This document shows positions 37,855 to 47,826 of a stretch of DNA of 64,000 nucleotides, piece after piece. Position numbers and translations under genes: made by a program. Every line of letters begins with the position of its first letter. Within the stretch, counting starts at the first letter, position 1. The notes below the pieces were generated by a model. That model saw only the letters and a program-made list of their open reading frames with translations. It did no database searches and was not told the DNA's origin. Source of the stretch: an uncultured Solirubrobacteraceae bacterium (GTDB lineage: Bacteria > Actinomycetota > Thermoleophilia > Solirubrobacterales > Solirubrobacteraceae); contig CADCVR010000001.1 in NCBI GenBank assembly GCA_902806205.1, forward strand, positions 62,001 to 126,000. The letters are read 5' to 3'.

Positions 37855-38127
37855 CGCTGTCCTTCGAATCGGGTCGATCGATCGACCGTACTCCCCGGTC
37901 CGGCGACGGGCACCCGGACGTCATCCGGCGGACCGCCCCGACGTGCCCCGGCTGCGTAATGTCGGTGATGCGGTGCGCGTGGTGCATAGTCTGCCCACGC
38001 GGCATCGACGCCGGAGGGCCCCGAGCAGACGACGAGCGCAGCAGGGGACACCCGGCCGCAGCGAGGTCCTCCAGCTGACCGGGAGCACGGCGAACGGTCC
38101 CGCTCAGTTCACCATCCACCCTGACGC

Positions 38128-38706
38128 ATGGCATTGACGCCCCGACGACGCAAGCGCACCGCTTCCGGCCGCTCCGGCCTGACGCTGTACGTCCTGACCT
38201 GGGCTCTTGGCGCGACGGTCGTCGCCGTGGCCGCGCTCGCGCTGCTCGGGCGGGGGGACCGTGACACGGTCGCCCTTCCGCCGATCCGCCAGATCGAGCT
38301 GTCGTCCGCGGCCAGGGCGGCCGGATGCACGCTGGCCGACGGCGACCGGGGACCGGAGGTCGGCCTGCCACGGGACTCCCCGGCGCTGCGGCGGCCCGCG
38401 CGAGCCGGCGTCTACGAGCAGCCACCCGACCCTTCGCTGCTCGGGGCGGCGTTGCGACGGGGGCTTGTCGTCATCCAGTACGGCCGGACGCTCGCGGACG
38501 AGGAGGTGGAGCGGTTGCAGGCTCTGCAGCAGACCGTCCCGGCCGGCACGGTCCTCGCGCCCGAGAGGATCCGGACCCGCTACGAGGTGACGATCGCCGG
38601 CTGGCGCCGCCTGCTGGCTTGTCCACGCTTCACGGACGCGACGGTCGACGCGATGCGGCTCTTCCGGGGGCGGTTCATCGGGTCAGGGCCCGACCGCTCA
38701 GGTTGA
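38128..38706 (+). CDS. DUF3105-like membrane-anchored protein
   Basis: TM near N-terminus; YEQPPDPSLLGAALRRGLVVIQYGRTL; ERIRTRYEVTIAGWRRLLAC. Confidence 0.65.
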   Translation: MALTPRRRKRTASGRSGLTLYVLTWALGATVVAVAALALLGRGDRDTVALPPIRQIELSSAARAAGCTLADGDRGPEVGLPRDSPALRRPARAGVYEQPPDPSLLGAALRRGLVVIQYGRTLADEEVERLQALQQTVPAGTVLAPERIRTRYEVTIAGWRRLLACPRFTDATVDAMRLFRGRFIGSGPDRSG

Positions 38707-38899
38707 GGGTTCGCTGCACCGGCGCTGGGGTCGCGCGGCCACGCCGAGCCGAGCCCGGGGCACCGCCTCCTGAAGAGCCCGCGAGCATGGTGACCGTCGG
38801 CTTCGTGTCCGGCACCGGACAGCGCTGCGGGATTCCGCGCGCAGCAGGGCATGTCGGCCCGATGGGTTCCGTTACCCCTGCCGCCACCCTCGACCCGCG

Positions 38900-39409
38900 G
38901 TGGCGAGGATGAGCCGGTCTCCGCAGCCGGCGGATCTCGATCGCGCCGACCCGGCCGCCGTCCCGTCCGTCACGCGACGCACCGAGGTGCTCACGGGGAG
39001 CACGGGCGGTGCGCTCGTCGGCGCTTGGCTGCTCGTGGCGCTCGCGTTCGCGCCGCCCGCCGACGTGCTTGCCGGCATCCTGCAAGGCGGGGTCGGCGTC
39101 GGCGCGCTGGCGGTGGCGGCGCTCCCAGGAGCGCGGCGGTCCCCGGTCTGCCACCGCGCCGTCGCGATCGCCGCGCTGGCGATGGCGATCGTCGGCGGAG
39201 CGCTGAGCACCGGCTTCGCGCAGGGGAACCTCCTCTTCAGTGGCTTCGTCATCGCGGTGCTCTCGATTCTCGCGGCCCGAGCGCTGCTCTCGGCACGCGT
39301 AGCGCGGCGCGGCGGGTCGGCCTCCACCGTGCCAGCGGTGACCGGGGTTCGCGGTGAGCGCAGTCAACCGTCGCGTTCGGCCCGCTCGCGGCGTTCCTCG
39401 AGCAGGTAG
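38900..39409 (+). CDS. Hypothetical integral membrane protein
   Basis: GALVGAWLLVALAFA, GGVGVGALAVAALPG, AVAIAALAMAIVGGAL, LFSGFVIAVLSILAA helices. Confidence 0.5.
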   Translation: MARMSRSPQPADLDRADPAAVPSVTRRTEVLTGSTGGALVGAWLLVALAFAPPADVLAGILQGGVGVGALAVAALPGARRSPVCHRAVAIAALAMAIVGGALSTGFAQGNLLFSGFVIAVLSILAARALLSARVARRGGSASTVPAVTGVRGERSQPSRSARSRRSSSR

Positions 39410-40191
39410 GCGCCCACGGTTCCCGCGAGGGTCGCCACCAGGACGAGGCCGACGCCGAAGCCGAGAAGCATGACCAGCCGCCCGGGCGCCGTCTCCGGCA
39501 CGGGATCGCCCTGCATGGCGACCACGGTGATGGCGGCCCACAACAGCGCGTCGCCGAAGGAGGCGAACGTCCCGCGCCCGCGCTCGGCCAGCCAGGCGAG
39601 CTCGGCGACCGCCAGGCAGGCGACGCACGCCACGGCGGCCAGGAAGCTCGTGCGCGAACGCAGGAGCTCGCGCGCCACGCCGGCCGCCCGGTAGGACGTC
39701 GACACCACCCTGGCGGCCGGCAGCGCGCGCCCGATCCGCAGCAGCGCGCCGAAGCGCAGGAGCCGCAGGGCGGGAACGAGAAGCATGAGCACCGAGAGCC
39801 AGTTGCGCCGCAGGAAGCGCACGGTGGACGGGGCGGCGACGAGCTTGGCCGCGAAGTCGAGCAGGAAAACGCCCCAGATCGACCAGGTCGCCGCGTCCAC
39901 GATGCGCGACCAGGTCGGCGACAGTTCAGGATCGGCGAGCTGGAAGGCCGCGAGCAACGCGAAGATGACGCCGAAGAACGCCATGAACGGATCCGAGCGC
40001 TCGGTCTGCCGGGCCAGCCAGCGCTCGAAGCCGGGCTCGTCGCGGTCGCGGCGCGCGGGACGGCGACCCGGGAGGCCGAGCTCCTCGACACTGCCGAGAC
40101 CGCCTGATCTTTGCAGCGTGCGGGCCGCGAGATCGCTCGTCACGGCGTGTCCGACGCGGCCACCAGGTCCAGGCACGCTCATCGCCAGCAC
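39364..40191 (-). CDS. Voltage-gated-like ion channel family protein (Ion_trans)
   Basis: LLDFAAKLVAAPSTVRFLRRNWLSVLMLLVPALRLLRFGALLRIGRALPAARV; LWAAITVVAMQGDPVPETAPGRLVMLLGFGVGL pore-like. Confidence 0.75.
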   Translation of the reverse strand: MLAMSVPGPGGRVGHAVTSDLAARTLQRSGGLGSVEELGLPGRRPARRDRDEPGFERWLARQTERSDPFMAFFGVIFALLAAFQLADPELSPTWSRIVDAATWSIWGVFLLDFAAKLVAAPSTVRFLRRNWLSVLMLLVPALRLLRFGALLRIGRALPAARVVSTSYRAAGVARELLRSRTSFLAAVACVACLAVAELAWLAERGRGTFASFGDALLWAAITVVAMQGDPVPETAPGRLVMLLGFGVGLVLVATLAGTVGAYLLEERRERAERDG

Positions 40192-40229
40192 CGTAGCCCG
40201 GCGTCGCCGCGGCGGTCTCCGGGCGAAAC

Positions 40230-40267
40230 CGAGAACGGCCGCGCTCGGCTGAGGGCGGCCGTTCTCG
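40230..40267. terminator. Stem-loop terminator downstream of the - strand propeller/PKD gene
   Basis: Perfect 13-bp stem CGAGAACGGCCGC / GCGGCCGTTCTCG with 12-nt loop. Confidence 0.7.
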
Positions 40268-40290
40268 CTGGACGGAGCGCTGAGGCGTTT

Positions 40291-42099
40291 TCAGCGGCGC
40301 CGCGGCTTCTTGAGGACGCGGAAGTTCGCGGTCCGCGTCACGCCGGTGCGCCCGTTGGCGGCGGGGGTGGCCCGCAGGCGGTAGAGGCCGGGCCCGAGCG
40401 TGCGGCCGGCGATGCGGCCCGCGAAGCGGAAGGAGTCCAGGCCGGCGGCACGGGTTCGGACGAAGCCGCCGGACACCCGCACGTACCGCGAGCAGCTGGG
40501 CCGTTTGCGGTTGGAGCGACGGGACTTCACGCAGCGCCCGCCCACCCTGCGTCCTTTGACCTTGCGTTGAACGATGAACCGCACGGTGGCCGCGACGTTC
40601 AGCGTGTAGCGCAGCTGGCTGGTGGTGCCGGCTCCCCGCTTCGCCGGTCGGAACCTCGGCGGGCTGAAGCGCAGTCCGGAGATCACGGGCGTGACCGAGG
40701 CTGGAGGCAGGGGCGGTTTGGGTGGCGTGGCCTCGTTGACCCTCACGCTCCTCGTGGCTTCTCTCGCGTTTCCGGCGAGGTCGCGGAACGTGAGCCTGAC
40801 GGTGTAGTTGCCCGAGCTCGGGAACCTGAACACCGCGCTCGGTCCGGACTGGCCGGGCAGGCCGGAGACGCTCCACCCGTAGCCGGCCGGGTCGACGCCC
40901 ACGCCGCCGGCGTTGTCGGCGACCTGGGCGGTGAACGTCGTCGGCTGTCCCACCGTCGTGGTGCCGGGGCCGCCGATCGTGCCGGTCGGCGCGACGACGT
41001 CGGGGATGACGTTGGCGTTGGAGGACAGGATCAGCTTTCCGCCCGTCCCGCCGACCGCGGCGTCGGCCGCGCTGGCGAGGCTCACGCTGCGCCAGTTCTG
41101 TGTCGCCACCGTCCCGCCGGCGGGGTCGAAGAAGAAGGTGGTGCCGTCGATCGACGTGACGATCATGCCCGCCGAACCGACCGCCGTCACCGTGCCGCCG
41201 TTGTAGTCGACGGCCTCCCCCCGCGTCAGGTCTCCGCTGTCGCGGTCGGGAGTGCCGATCGCCCAGTCGTCGTCCGTGTTCCAGCCGTCCGTGGTGCGGG
41301 AGTAGTAGGACCCGCCGTCACCGTCAGGCGTGACCGCCCACTGCCGGTTGGGGTTGGCCGGATCGCCGGCCGCGCGGCGCGTCGCCTGGAAGCCGTTGCC
41401 GGCGCTGCCCGGCTTCCTGGTGGCAGCCGAACTCAGGGCGTTGGAGGAGAAGAAGACGTCCCCGAAGTTCTTCGAGATGAAGTACACCGCGTCGGAGCCC
41501 GGCACCGGGAAGAGGTCGTCGATGTCCGTGCTCGACCCGCTCAACCGGCAATTGTCCCCGTCGTCGTTGGTGTACTGAAAGCCGGCCGCCGTGCTGCCGA
41601 CGTTCGCGGCCGTCGCACCGGTGACGGTGCGGTAGACCTGCGTCCCGCCCGCGGCGAGCCAGACGCGCGAGCTGCCCGCGAAGCGGACGGCGTCGACGTC
41701 ACCGATCGGCTGATCCGCAAGATCGCACCGTCCTTCGTCGGTCTGGCGTCCGCCGGTGATGCCGGGAACCGCGGCCCAGGTGTCGCCGCCGTCGGCGCTG
41801 CGCATGATCACGCCGTTGGTGCCCACGGCGAAGCCGACCTGCCCGCCGTCCTGGAACTCGATGTCCCGGAAGACCGTCGCGGGATTCGACGCCTTGAGCT
41901 GGAAGACGCCGCCGACGCGCTTGAAGATCTTCCCTGCCCCCGTCGTGAACCAGAGCCGGTCGGGCCCCTGGTACTCGATGGCGGTGATGTCCTCCGTCGT
42001 GTTCGACGGCACCTCGGTCCAGGTCGCGGCCTGGGCGCCGGGCGCGAGCGCCGCGAGCGTCGCGACGGCGACGAGCGCCGAACGTCGCAGATGCGACAT
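40291..42099 (-). CDS. Secreted BNR/propeller-like protein with PKD/Ig-like domain and shared C-terminal module
   Basis: Signal peptide MSHLRRSALVAVATLAALAPGAQA; repeats with W..V/GxG; DNAGGVGVDPAGYGWSVSG...YTVRLTFRDLAGN. Confidence 0.75.
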   Translation of the reverse strand: MSHLRRSALVAVATLAALAPGAQAATWTEVPSNTTEDITAIEYQGPDRLWFTTGAGKIFKRVGGVFQLKASNPATVFRDIEFQDGGQVGFAVGTNGVIMRSADGGDTWAAVPGITGGRQTDEGRCDLADQPIGDVDAVRFAGSSRVWLAAGGTQVYRTVTGATAANVGSTAAGFQYTNDDGDNCRLSGSSTDIDDLFPVPGSDAVYFISKNFGDVFFSSNALSSAATRKPGSAGNGFQATRRAAGDPANPNRQWAVTPDGDGGSYYSRTTDGWNTDDDWAIGTPDRDSGDLTRGEAVDYNGGTVTAVGSAGMIVTSIDGTTFFFDPAGGTVATQNWRSVSLASAADAAVGGTGGKLILSSNANVIPDVVAPTGTIGGPGTTTVGQPTTFTAQVADNAGGVGVDPAGYGWSVSGLPGQSGPSAVFRFPSSGNYTVRLTFRDLAGNAREATRSVRVNEATPPKPPLPPASVTPVISGLRFSPPRFRPAKRGAGTTSQLRYTLNVAATVRFIVQRKVKGRRVGGRCVKSRRSNRKRPSCSRYVRVSGGFVRTRAAGLDSFRFAGRIAGRTLGPGLYRLRATPAANGRTGVTRTANFRVLKKPRRR

Positions 42100-42317
42100 C
42101 GGCGGCCTCCCGGGAGGTTCGGTCCAGCTTGCGGATGCTTCCCAACGCGCCATCGGTACCCCCGGGGTCGACTCGAGATCCGGCCTGCTGCGAGGAGCTT
42201 GGCCGCGGCGCCTCGAAGCTGGCAAGCGATTTCAGGGGAAACCCTGAGTTCGCTTGTCACGCGCGCGAGCAGTGCTCTTAGTTCGCGTCGACACCAATCG
42301 GATCGGAGAGCGTCAGC

Positions 42318-44033
42318 GTGAAGCGCAACACAGGGCGACGACGGTTGCCGGGAGTGGTCGACGCCGAGATTCGCAACGCCGCCGTTGGCTTCCTCCGAGT
42401 GCTGACCATCACCGCCCCCGTCGCGTTGGCGTTGGCGCCTGCGACGCCCGCGACCGCGCTCGAGCAGGCGCTGACCGCCGCAGACGGCGCTCCGGGCGAC
42501 CTCTTCGGCGTCTCGGTGGCGATCGACGGCGACACGGCCGCCGTCGGCGCGTCTCGAGCGGACCGTGACAAGGGCGCCGTGTACGTCTTCACGCGCTCGG
42601 GCGACGGCTGGGCACAGACCGCGAAGCTGACCGCCGCAGACGGCGTCACGGGTGATTCCCTCGGCCACTCGGTCGCGATCGAGGGCGACACGCTCCTCGC
42701 CGGAGCCCCCGACGACGACGTCGGCGGGCGGAAGGACCAGGGCTCGGTCTACACGTTCACGCGCACGGGCGCCGCGGCGCGCGCCCACGCCGCGAAGCTG
42801 ACCGCCGCAGACGGCGCCGCGCGTGATTCCCTGGGCGTCTCGGTTGCGATCGAGGGCGACACGCTCCTCGCCGGCGCCCCCGGCGACGACGTCGGCGGCC
42901 CGGGGGACCAGGGCTCGGTCTACACGTTCACGCGCACGGGCGCCGCGGCGCGCGCCCACGCCGCGAAGCTGACCGCCGCTGACGGCGCGGCCACCGACAG
43001 CCTCGGCTCCTCGGTCGCGATCGACGGTGACACGATCGTCGCCGGTGCCCCCGGCGACGTCGCCGGCGACCGCCTTGGGGAGTTCAGCCGCGAGTTCGAC
43101 CACGAGGGCTCCGTCTACACGTTCACGCGCACGGGCGCCGCTGCGCGCAGCCAGACCGCGAAGCTGACCGTCGCAGGCGGTGGCTCGGAGAGTGAATCCC
43201 TCGGGACGTCGGTGGCGATCGCCGGCGACACGATCGTCGCCGGCGCCCCCGGCGACACCCTCGCCGGCAACGCCCTCCAGGGCTCCGTGCACACCTTCGC
43301 GCGCACGGGCGCCGCGGACCGATTCGCCACGGCGCAGCTGACCGCTTCTGACGGAGCCCCGAACGACGGCCTCGGCACGTCGGTGGCGATCGCCGGCGAC
43401 ACGATCGTCGCCGGCGCCCCCTACGGCGGTCCCAACGGCCGGGGTTCCACCTACACGTTCGCGCGCACGGGCGCCGCCGTGCGCACCCCGACGGCGAGGC
43501 TGACGGCAGGCGACGGCGCTATTCGGGCCTTCCTCGGCACGTCGATGGCGATCGACGGCGACACGATCGTCACCGGCGCCCCGCGGGGGAAGATCACCTG
43601 CAACACGCATCCGGGTTCTGTCTCGGTCTTCCGCGTGCCACCTGGCGCGCCGCCACACGGGCTGGGCGGGCCCGCGCGGCCGGCCGTGAGCCAGTTCGAC
43701 TTCCCGCGCAAGATCACGGCCGGAAGGCGCGGCCGCTTCGAATACGCTCTCAGCGCCGCGGCGCGCGTCACGATCGTGATCGAGCGCAGGGTGCCCTTGT
43801 CGGGGCGCCGGGCCGCTGGCTGCATCACGCCGAGACGCGGCCTCAAGCGCCGGGGCACGCTCGACAGCACGGGCCGCCCCGGCAAGAACACGCTTGCCCT
43901 CGGCGGCCGGATCAATTCCCGACCGCTCGCGCCCGGCTCCTACCGCGCCTCGATCACCGCGACGAACGCGGCCGGCACCTCCGCTTCCCGCGCGGTCAGC
44001 TTCCGCGTCGTGGGGGCGCGGGGGCGCCGCTGA
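42318..44033 (+). CDS. Secreted FG-GAP-type seven-repeat beta-propeller protein with shared C-terminal module
   Basis: GTG start; seven LTA.DG....LG.SVAI.GDT...GAP......GSVYTFTRTG repeats. Confidence 0.82.
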   Translation: MKRNTGRRRLPGVVDAEIRNAAVGFLRVLTITAPVALALAPATPATALEQALTAADGAPGDLFGVSVAIDGDTAAVGASRADRDKGAVYVFTRSGDGWAQTAKLTAADGVTGDSLGHSVAIEGDTLLAGAPDDDVGGRKDQGSVYTFTRTGAAARAHAAKLTAADGAARDSLGVSVAIEGDTLLAGAPGDDVGGPGDQGSVYTFTRTGAAARAHAAKLTAADGAATDSLGSSVAIDGDTIVAGAPGDVAGDRLGEFSREFDHEGSVYTFTRTGAAARSQTAKLTVAGGGSESESLGTSVAIAGDTIVAGAPGDTLAGNALQGSVHTFARTGAADRFATAQLTASDGAPNDGLGTSVAIAGDTIVAGAPYGGPNGRGSTYTFARTGAAVRTPTARLTAGDGAIRAFLGTSMAIDGDTIVTGAPRGKITCNTHPGSVSVFRVPPGAPPHGLGGPARPAVSQFDFPRKITAGRRGRFEYALSAAARVTIVIERRVPLSGRRAAGCITPRRGLKRRGTLDSTGRPGKNTLALGGRINSRPLAPGSYRASITATNAAGTSASRAVSFRVVGARGRR

Positions 44034-44078
44034 GGCGATGCCGACGGCGAGCGGCGATGACCTCCCACCAGAACGCCT

Positions 44079-44687
44079 TCACGGGACACTCACGCACATC
44101 GCGTAGGCGGTGATGGACCAGTTGTCGTTCGTGGCTTGCTCTTCGAGCGCGTTCACGGTGACGGATCCTGGGACCGTGGTCTCCGGAGAGGGGATGATCG
44201 AGTCGATCACCACGTCGGTGACGAAGCTCGTCGAGGTGGCACCGTTCTTGGCGCCGGTGATGTTGGCGCCCGTGCCGATCACCCGCTTGCCCGCCGGACA
44301 GGTGGCGACCACCAACTTGGGAGAATCGGAGTTTGCCGCGCTGTCGGTCCTCACGCGCTCGAGACCGCTGACGCCCGCCGGGCCCTGTGCGCCTTGCGGA
44401 CCGGCGACCGCCGGCCCGGCGGGCCCTGTCCTGCCCTGGCGGCCGGGTCGTCCGCGCGGCAGCCGCGCGTCGTCGAAGTCAGCAGCGACGAGCGACCCGT
44501 CCTTGATGTCCTTGCTGCGCACCTCGTTGTTGCGGATGTCCTTGCTTCGCACGCTGTTGTCCTTGATCTGTGGGCTCCCGATCGACCCGGTGGCAACGGC
44601 ATACGACGTGCCCCCCAGAGCGATGAACAGCGCCAGGTAGGCCACCACGGTGGCGTGGCGCGGCCGGTAGCGGCGAAGAGCATTCAT
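44079..44687 (-). CDS. Membrane-anchored protein with short collagen-like segment
   Basis: TM VVAYLALFIALGGTSYAVA; IKDNSVRSKDIRNNEVRSKDIKDGSL; GRPGRQGRTGPAGPAVAGPQGAQGPAG. Confidence 0.75.
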   Translation of the reverse strand: MNALRRYRPRHATVVAYLALFIALGGTSYAVATGSIGSPQIKDNSVRSKDIRNNEVRSKDIKDGSLVAADFDDARLPRGRPGRQGRTGPAGPAVAGPQGAQGPAGVSGLERVRTDSAANSDSPKLVVATCPAGKRVIGTGANITGAKNGATSTSFVTDVVIDSIIPSPETTVPGSVTVNALEEQATNDNWSITAYAMCVSVP

Positions 44688-44732
44688 GGTGGTGGGGACA
44701 TTCCAGGGGACGGCGGTGCACCGCAACGAAGT

Positions 44733-45722
44733 TCAGGGAGAACCCTGAGGTGCTCGGTCGTCCACCGCCAGCAGCACTTCGAGCGCGTCCGACCGCCGGC
44801 GGGGGCGGTGCTCGTGGCGTTGGCTGCCGGCCAGCCCGTCGAGCCGGGCAAGGCGCTCGGCCAGCGGGGGATGGCTGGAGAACAGCCCCTTGCTCTTTCC
44901 GCCCACGACCCCGGGCGGGACGATGCACATGTGGGTGACCGGGTTGAGCGAGCGCTGCGGCGCCACCCCCGAGTCGGAGATCCTGCGCAGCGCCGAAGCG
45001 AGTCCCTGCGGGTAGCGCGTGAGATCGGCGGCCGTCGCGTCGGCCAGGAGCTCGCGCCGCCGAGAGACGGCCAGCCGCACCACCAGCGCCGCGACCGGCG
45101 CGAGCAGGACGGCCAGGATGTAGACGACGCCACGCACGACGGCGAACCACCACGGGCCGTCGAAGTCGAGGAAGTCGAAGCGGAACAGCAGCTCGGCGAT
45201 GAGCGCGACCGACCCGGCGAGCACCGCCGCGTAGGTCATCACCCGTACGTCGAGGTTGCGGATGTGCCCGATCTCGTGGGCCACGACCCCCTCGAGCTCC
45301 TCCTTGTCGAGGCGCTCCAACAGCCCCCGTGTCACCACCACCAGCGCCTGCTCCTCGCTGCGCCCCGCCGACAGGGCGTTCGGGGACCGGTCGGGGGAGA
45401 GATAGACCCGCGGCATGCGGATGCCCGCGGCGATCGCCATCGTCTCGACGGCGTCCCAGAGCTCGGGGGCCTCGTGGCGGGACCTGATGCACCGGCCTCC
45501 GGCGACGGAGGCGGCAAGGTCGTCGCCGGCGACGAGCGTGAACAGCGTCAGCAGCGAGGCGGCGATCGCGTAGACCGCGAACACGACGAGGTTCAGCTCG
45601 GGACGCCACCCGGCCACCGCGAACGAGACCGCCGCTCCCATCAGCGCGTAGATCAGGAGGAACCCGACGAAGAGCAGGACGCTGCGCCGGCGGTTGCTGC
45701 GGAGCTGGTCTTCGAGCAGCAC
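44733..45722 (-). CDS. M48 family metallopeptidase (HtpX-like)
   Basis: LEGVVAHEIGHIRNLDVRVMTYAAVLAG; SRRRELLADATAADLTRYPQGLASAL. Confidence 0.93.
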   Translation of the reverse strand: MLLEDQLRSNRRRSVLLFVGFLLIYALMGAAVSFAVAGWRPELNLVVFAVYAIAASLLTLFTLVAGDDLAASVAGGRCIRSRHEAPELWDAVETMAIAAGIRMPRVYLSPDRSPNALSAGRSEEQALVVVTRGLLERLDKEELEGVVAHEIGHIRNLDVRVMTYAAVLAGSVALIAELLFRFDFLDFDGPWWFAVVRGVVYILAVLLAPVAALVVRLAVSRRRELLADATAADLTRYPQGLASALRRISDSGVAPQRSLNPVTHMCIVPPGVVGGKSKGLFSSHPPLAERLARLDGLAGSQRHEHRPRRRSDALEVLLAVDDRAPQGSP

Positions 45723-45738
45723 GTGCGCTCCCTCGAAG

Positions 45739-46296
45739 TCAGAAGGCCGCGCTCGGCACGGCCGCCTGTGAGCGGTCCTCGAGCTCGAAGAACTCGCGTG
45801 GCTCGAAGTTGAACACGCCGGCGACGAGGTTCGGCGGGAAGCTGCGGATCTTGGTGTTGAGCGCCTGCACCGTGTCGTTGTAGAAGCGCCGTGCCGCCCG
45901 GATGCGGTCCTCGGTGGCCGTCAGTTCGCGCTGCAGCTCGAGGAAGTTCTCGCTCGCCTTGAGGTCGGGGTAGCTCTCGGCCAGCGCCAGCAGCTTTCCG
46001 AGGGCCTGCGTCAGGCCGCTCTCGGCCTCGGCGCGCCCGGCGGTGCCGCTGGTCTGGATCGCGGCGCCGCGGGCCCGTGTCACGTCTCCCAGCGTCTCGC
46101 GCTCGTGGGATGCGTACCCCTTCACCGTGTCGACCAGGTTGGGGATCAGGTCGTGGCGTCGCTTGAGATGGACGTCGATCTCGGACTCTCCCTCGTCGGC
46201 GGAGACCGACAGCGAGACCAGGCGGTTGTACGTGACGACGGCGTAGATCGAGACGAGCACGACCAACGCGACGACGATGAGAAGTACTGCGGTCAC
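45739..46296 (-). CDS. LemA family protein
   Basis: YNRLVSL...EGESEIDVHLKRRHDLIPNLVDTVKGYASHE; ASENFLELQRELTATEDRIRAARRFYNDTVQALNTKIRSFPPNLVA. Confidence 0.95.
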   Translation of the reverse strand: MTAVLLIVVALVVLVSIYAVVTYNRLVSLSVSADEGESEIDVHLKRRHDLIPNLVDTVKGYASHERETLGDVTRARGAAIQTSGTAGRAEAESGLTQALGKLLALAESYPDLKASENFLELQRELTATEDRIRAARRFYNDTVQALNTKIRSFPPNLVAGVFNFEPREFFELEDRSQAAVPSAAF

Positions 46297-46325
46297 CCGT
46301 TTCTCCTCGATTGATGCCCCACAGG

Positions 46326-47051
46326 TCAGAGGGCCGGGGCCTGCGCCGCCGGCCGCTCTCCGTTGGTGCTCTGGGCGGCCGATGGCCCCGCTTCGCCGCG
46401 CGAGCCTGCCTGCAGATAGCGCAGCACCGCCAGCACGCGCCGATGATCGTCGGCGGCCGCCCGCAGACCGAGCTTCTTGAAGATGGTGCGGACGTGGGAC
46501 TCCACGGTCTTCGGGCTGAGGCAGAGTGCGTCGCTGATGGCGCAGTTGGTGCGCCCCTCGGCCATGAGAGCGAGGATCTCGCGTTCCCGCGCGCTCAGGC
46601 AGGTGACCGGCTCGGGTGGACGGCGTGAGGCCCGCAGGCGCTCGATCACCGCACGGTCGACGAACGTGCCACCCGTGGCCACGACCTCCACCGCGCGCAC
46701 GAGTGTGGCCATGTCGGGGATGGGCTCCTTGAGCAGGTAGCCGGCGCTTGTCGGCCGGCGGCTGACGAGCCGCACCGCCAGGGTGGGATCGAAGTAGCCC
46801 GAGAGCACGAGCACCCCGACATCGGGATGACGCAGCTTCAGGACCTCGATCGAGGACAGCCCTTCGTCGTGGCCGATCGGGGGCATCGGGATGCCGACTA
46901 TCACGACGTCGGGCTCGGTCGCCGTGATCGCGGGTCGCAGGGCAGCCGCATTGTCGATCTTGGCGACGACGCGCACCGCCTCGTGCTCGAGCACGGCGGC
47001 GATGCCTTCGCGGAGAAGCAGGGAGTCTTCCGCGATCAGGACGGCGGTCAC
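46326..47051 (-). CDS. LuxR-type response regulator with degenerate receiver (phosphoacceptor Asp replaced by Gly)
   Basis: VLIAEDSLLLREGI; PDVVIVGIPMPP in place of ..D.xMPP; LSAREREILALMAEGRTNCAISDALCLSPKTVESHVRTIFKKLGL. Confidence 0.88.
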   Translation of the reverse strand: MTAVLIAEDSLLLREGIAAVLEHEAVRVVAKIDNAAALRPAITATEPDVVIVGIPMPPIGHDEGLSSIEVLKLRHPDVGVLVLSGYFDPTLAVRLVSRRPTSAGYLLKEPIPDMATLVRAVEVVATGGTFVDRAVIERLRASRRPPEPVTCLSAREREILALMAEGRTNCAISDALCLSPKTVESHVRTIFKKLGLRAAADDHRRVLAVLRYLQAGSRGEAGPSAAQSTNGERPAAQAPAL

Positions 47052-47152
47052 GCCGCAAGCTTCAACGCCCGCCGTCGCCCCTGAAACCCCCCATAGGCGT
47101 GGAGCTCGCCCCCCTTGAACGCGCTTTCAGTCCGTCGCCGCCACGTGACCAT

Positions 47153-47818
47153 TCAGTCGGCGAGATCGCCACGAGTCACGACGGCGCCGGCCAGTGCCCG
47201 CCGAGCCAGCTCGGCGCGCTTCTGGTTCTGCGGAAGGTCGGGCACCTCGAAGGCGTCGAAGAGCGCCCTCAGCCGGGTGCGGACCCCGTCGACCGAGAGG
47301 TGCAGCTCCTCGGCGATCTGGCGGTTGGACGACGGGGTTCCGAAGCCCCCGGGCGCAGCGAGCGGCCGGCAGAGCGCCACGAGCACGCGCCGCTGACCGT
47401 CGGTGAGCCGCGCCAGCGCTGCGGCGTCGTCTGCGGCGGCGGTGTCCTCCGGCGCCTCGGCGGGATCGCGGAACAGCACGTCGGTTCCTCCGAACCGCAG
47501 CACGTCCCCGTCGCTGAGTCGGCGCCGGCCCGCGACGCGCGTCGCGTTGAGGAACGTGCCGTTCCGCGACAGCCCGTCGTCGACGAGCGTCCAGTGCCGG
47601 CCGAGGCGCTCGAGTCTGGCGTGGACCCGCGACACCTTCAGGTCCCAGTCCAGTGAGAGGTCGCTGCCATGGCGCCCCACGGTCAGCGACGAGTCGTCGA
47701 GGGCCAGCAGGCGCTGAGCGCCCCGCGGATCGCGGAGAATCAGGTAGGGCACTCCGCCGCGGTCGGCGGCAAGCCGCTCGACGAGTTCGGCCGGCGTGCA
47801 CTCATGGCGGGCGAACAT
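47153..47818 (-). CDS. FHA domain protein with C-terminal helix-turn-helix
   Basis: SSLTVGRHGSDLSLDWDLKVSRVHARLE...LVDDGLSRNGTFLN; NRQIAEELHLSVDGVRTRLRALF. Confidence 0.9.
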   Translation of the reverse strand: MFARHECTPAELVERLAADRGGVPYLILRDPRGAQRLLALDDSSLTVGRHGSDLSLDWDLKVSRVHARLERLGRHWTLVDDGLSRNGTFLNATRVAGRRRLSDGDVLRFGGTDVLFRDPAEAPEDTAAADDAAALARLTDGQRRVLVALCRPLAAPGGFGTPSSNRQIAEELHLSVDGVRTRLRALFDAFEVPDLPQNQKRAELARRALAGAVVTRGDLAD

Positions 47819-47826
47819 CTCAGCGC

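Noticed and set aside
42600-43600. Regularly spaced direct repeats, possible CRISPR
   Set aside because: Spacing ~170 bp and in-frame coding repeats; no spacer/repeat structure
41808-43658. 616-aa - strand repetitive ORF
   Set aside because: Repeats mirror the FG-GAP repeats of the + strand gene; antisense artefact
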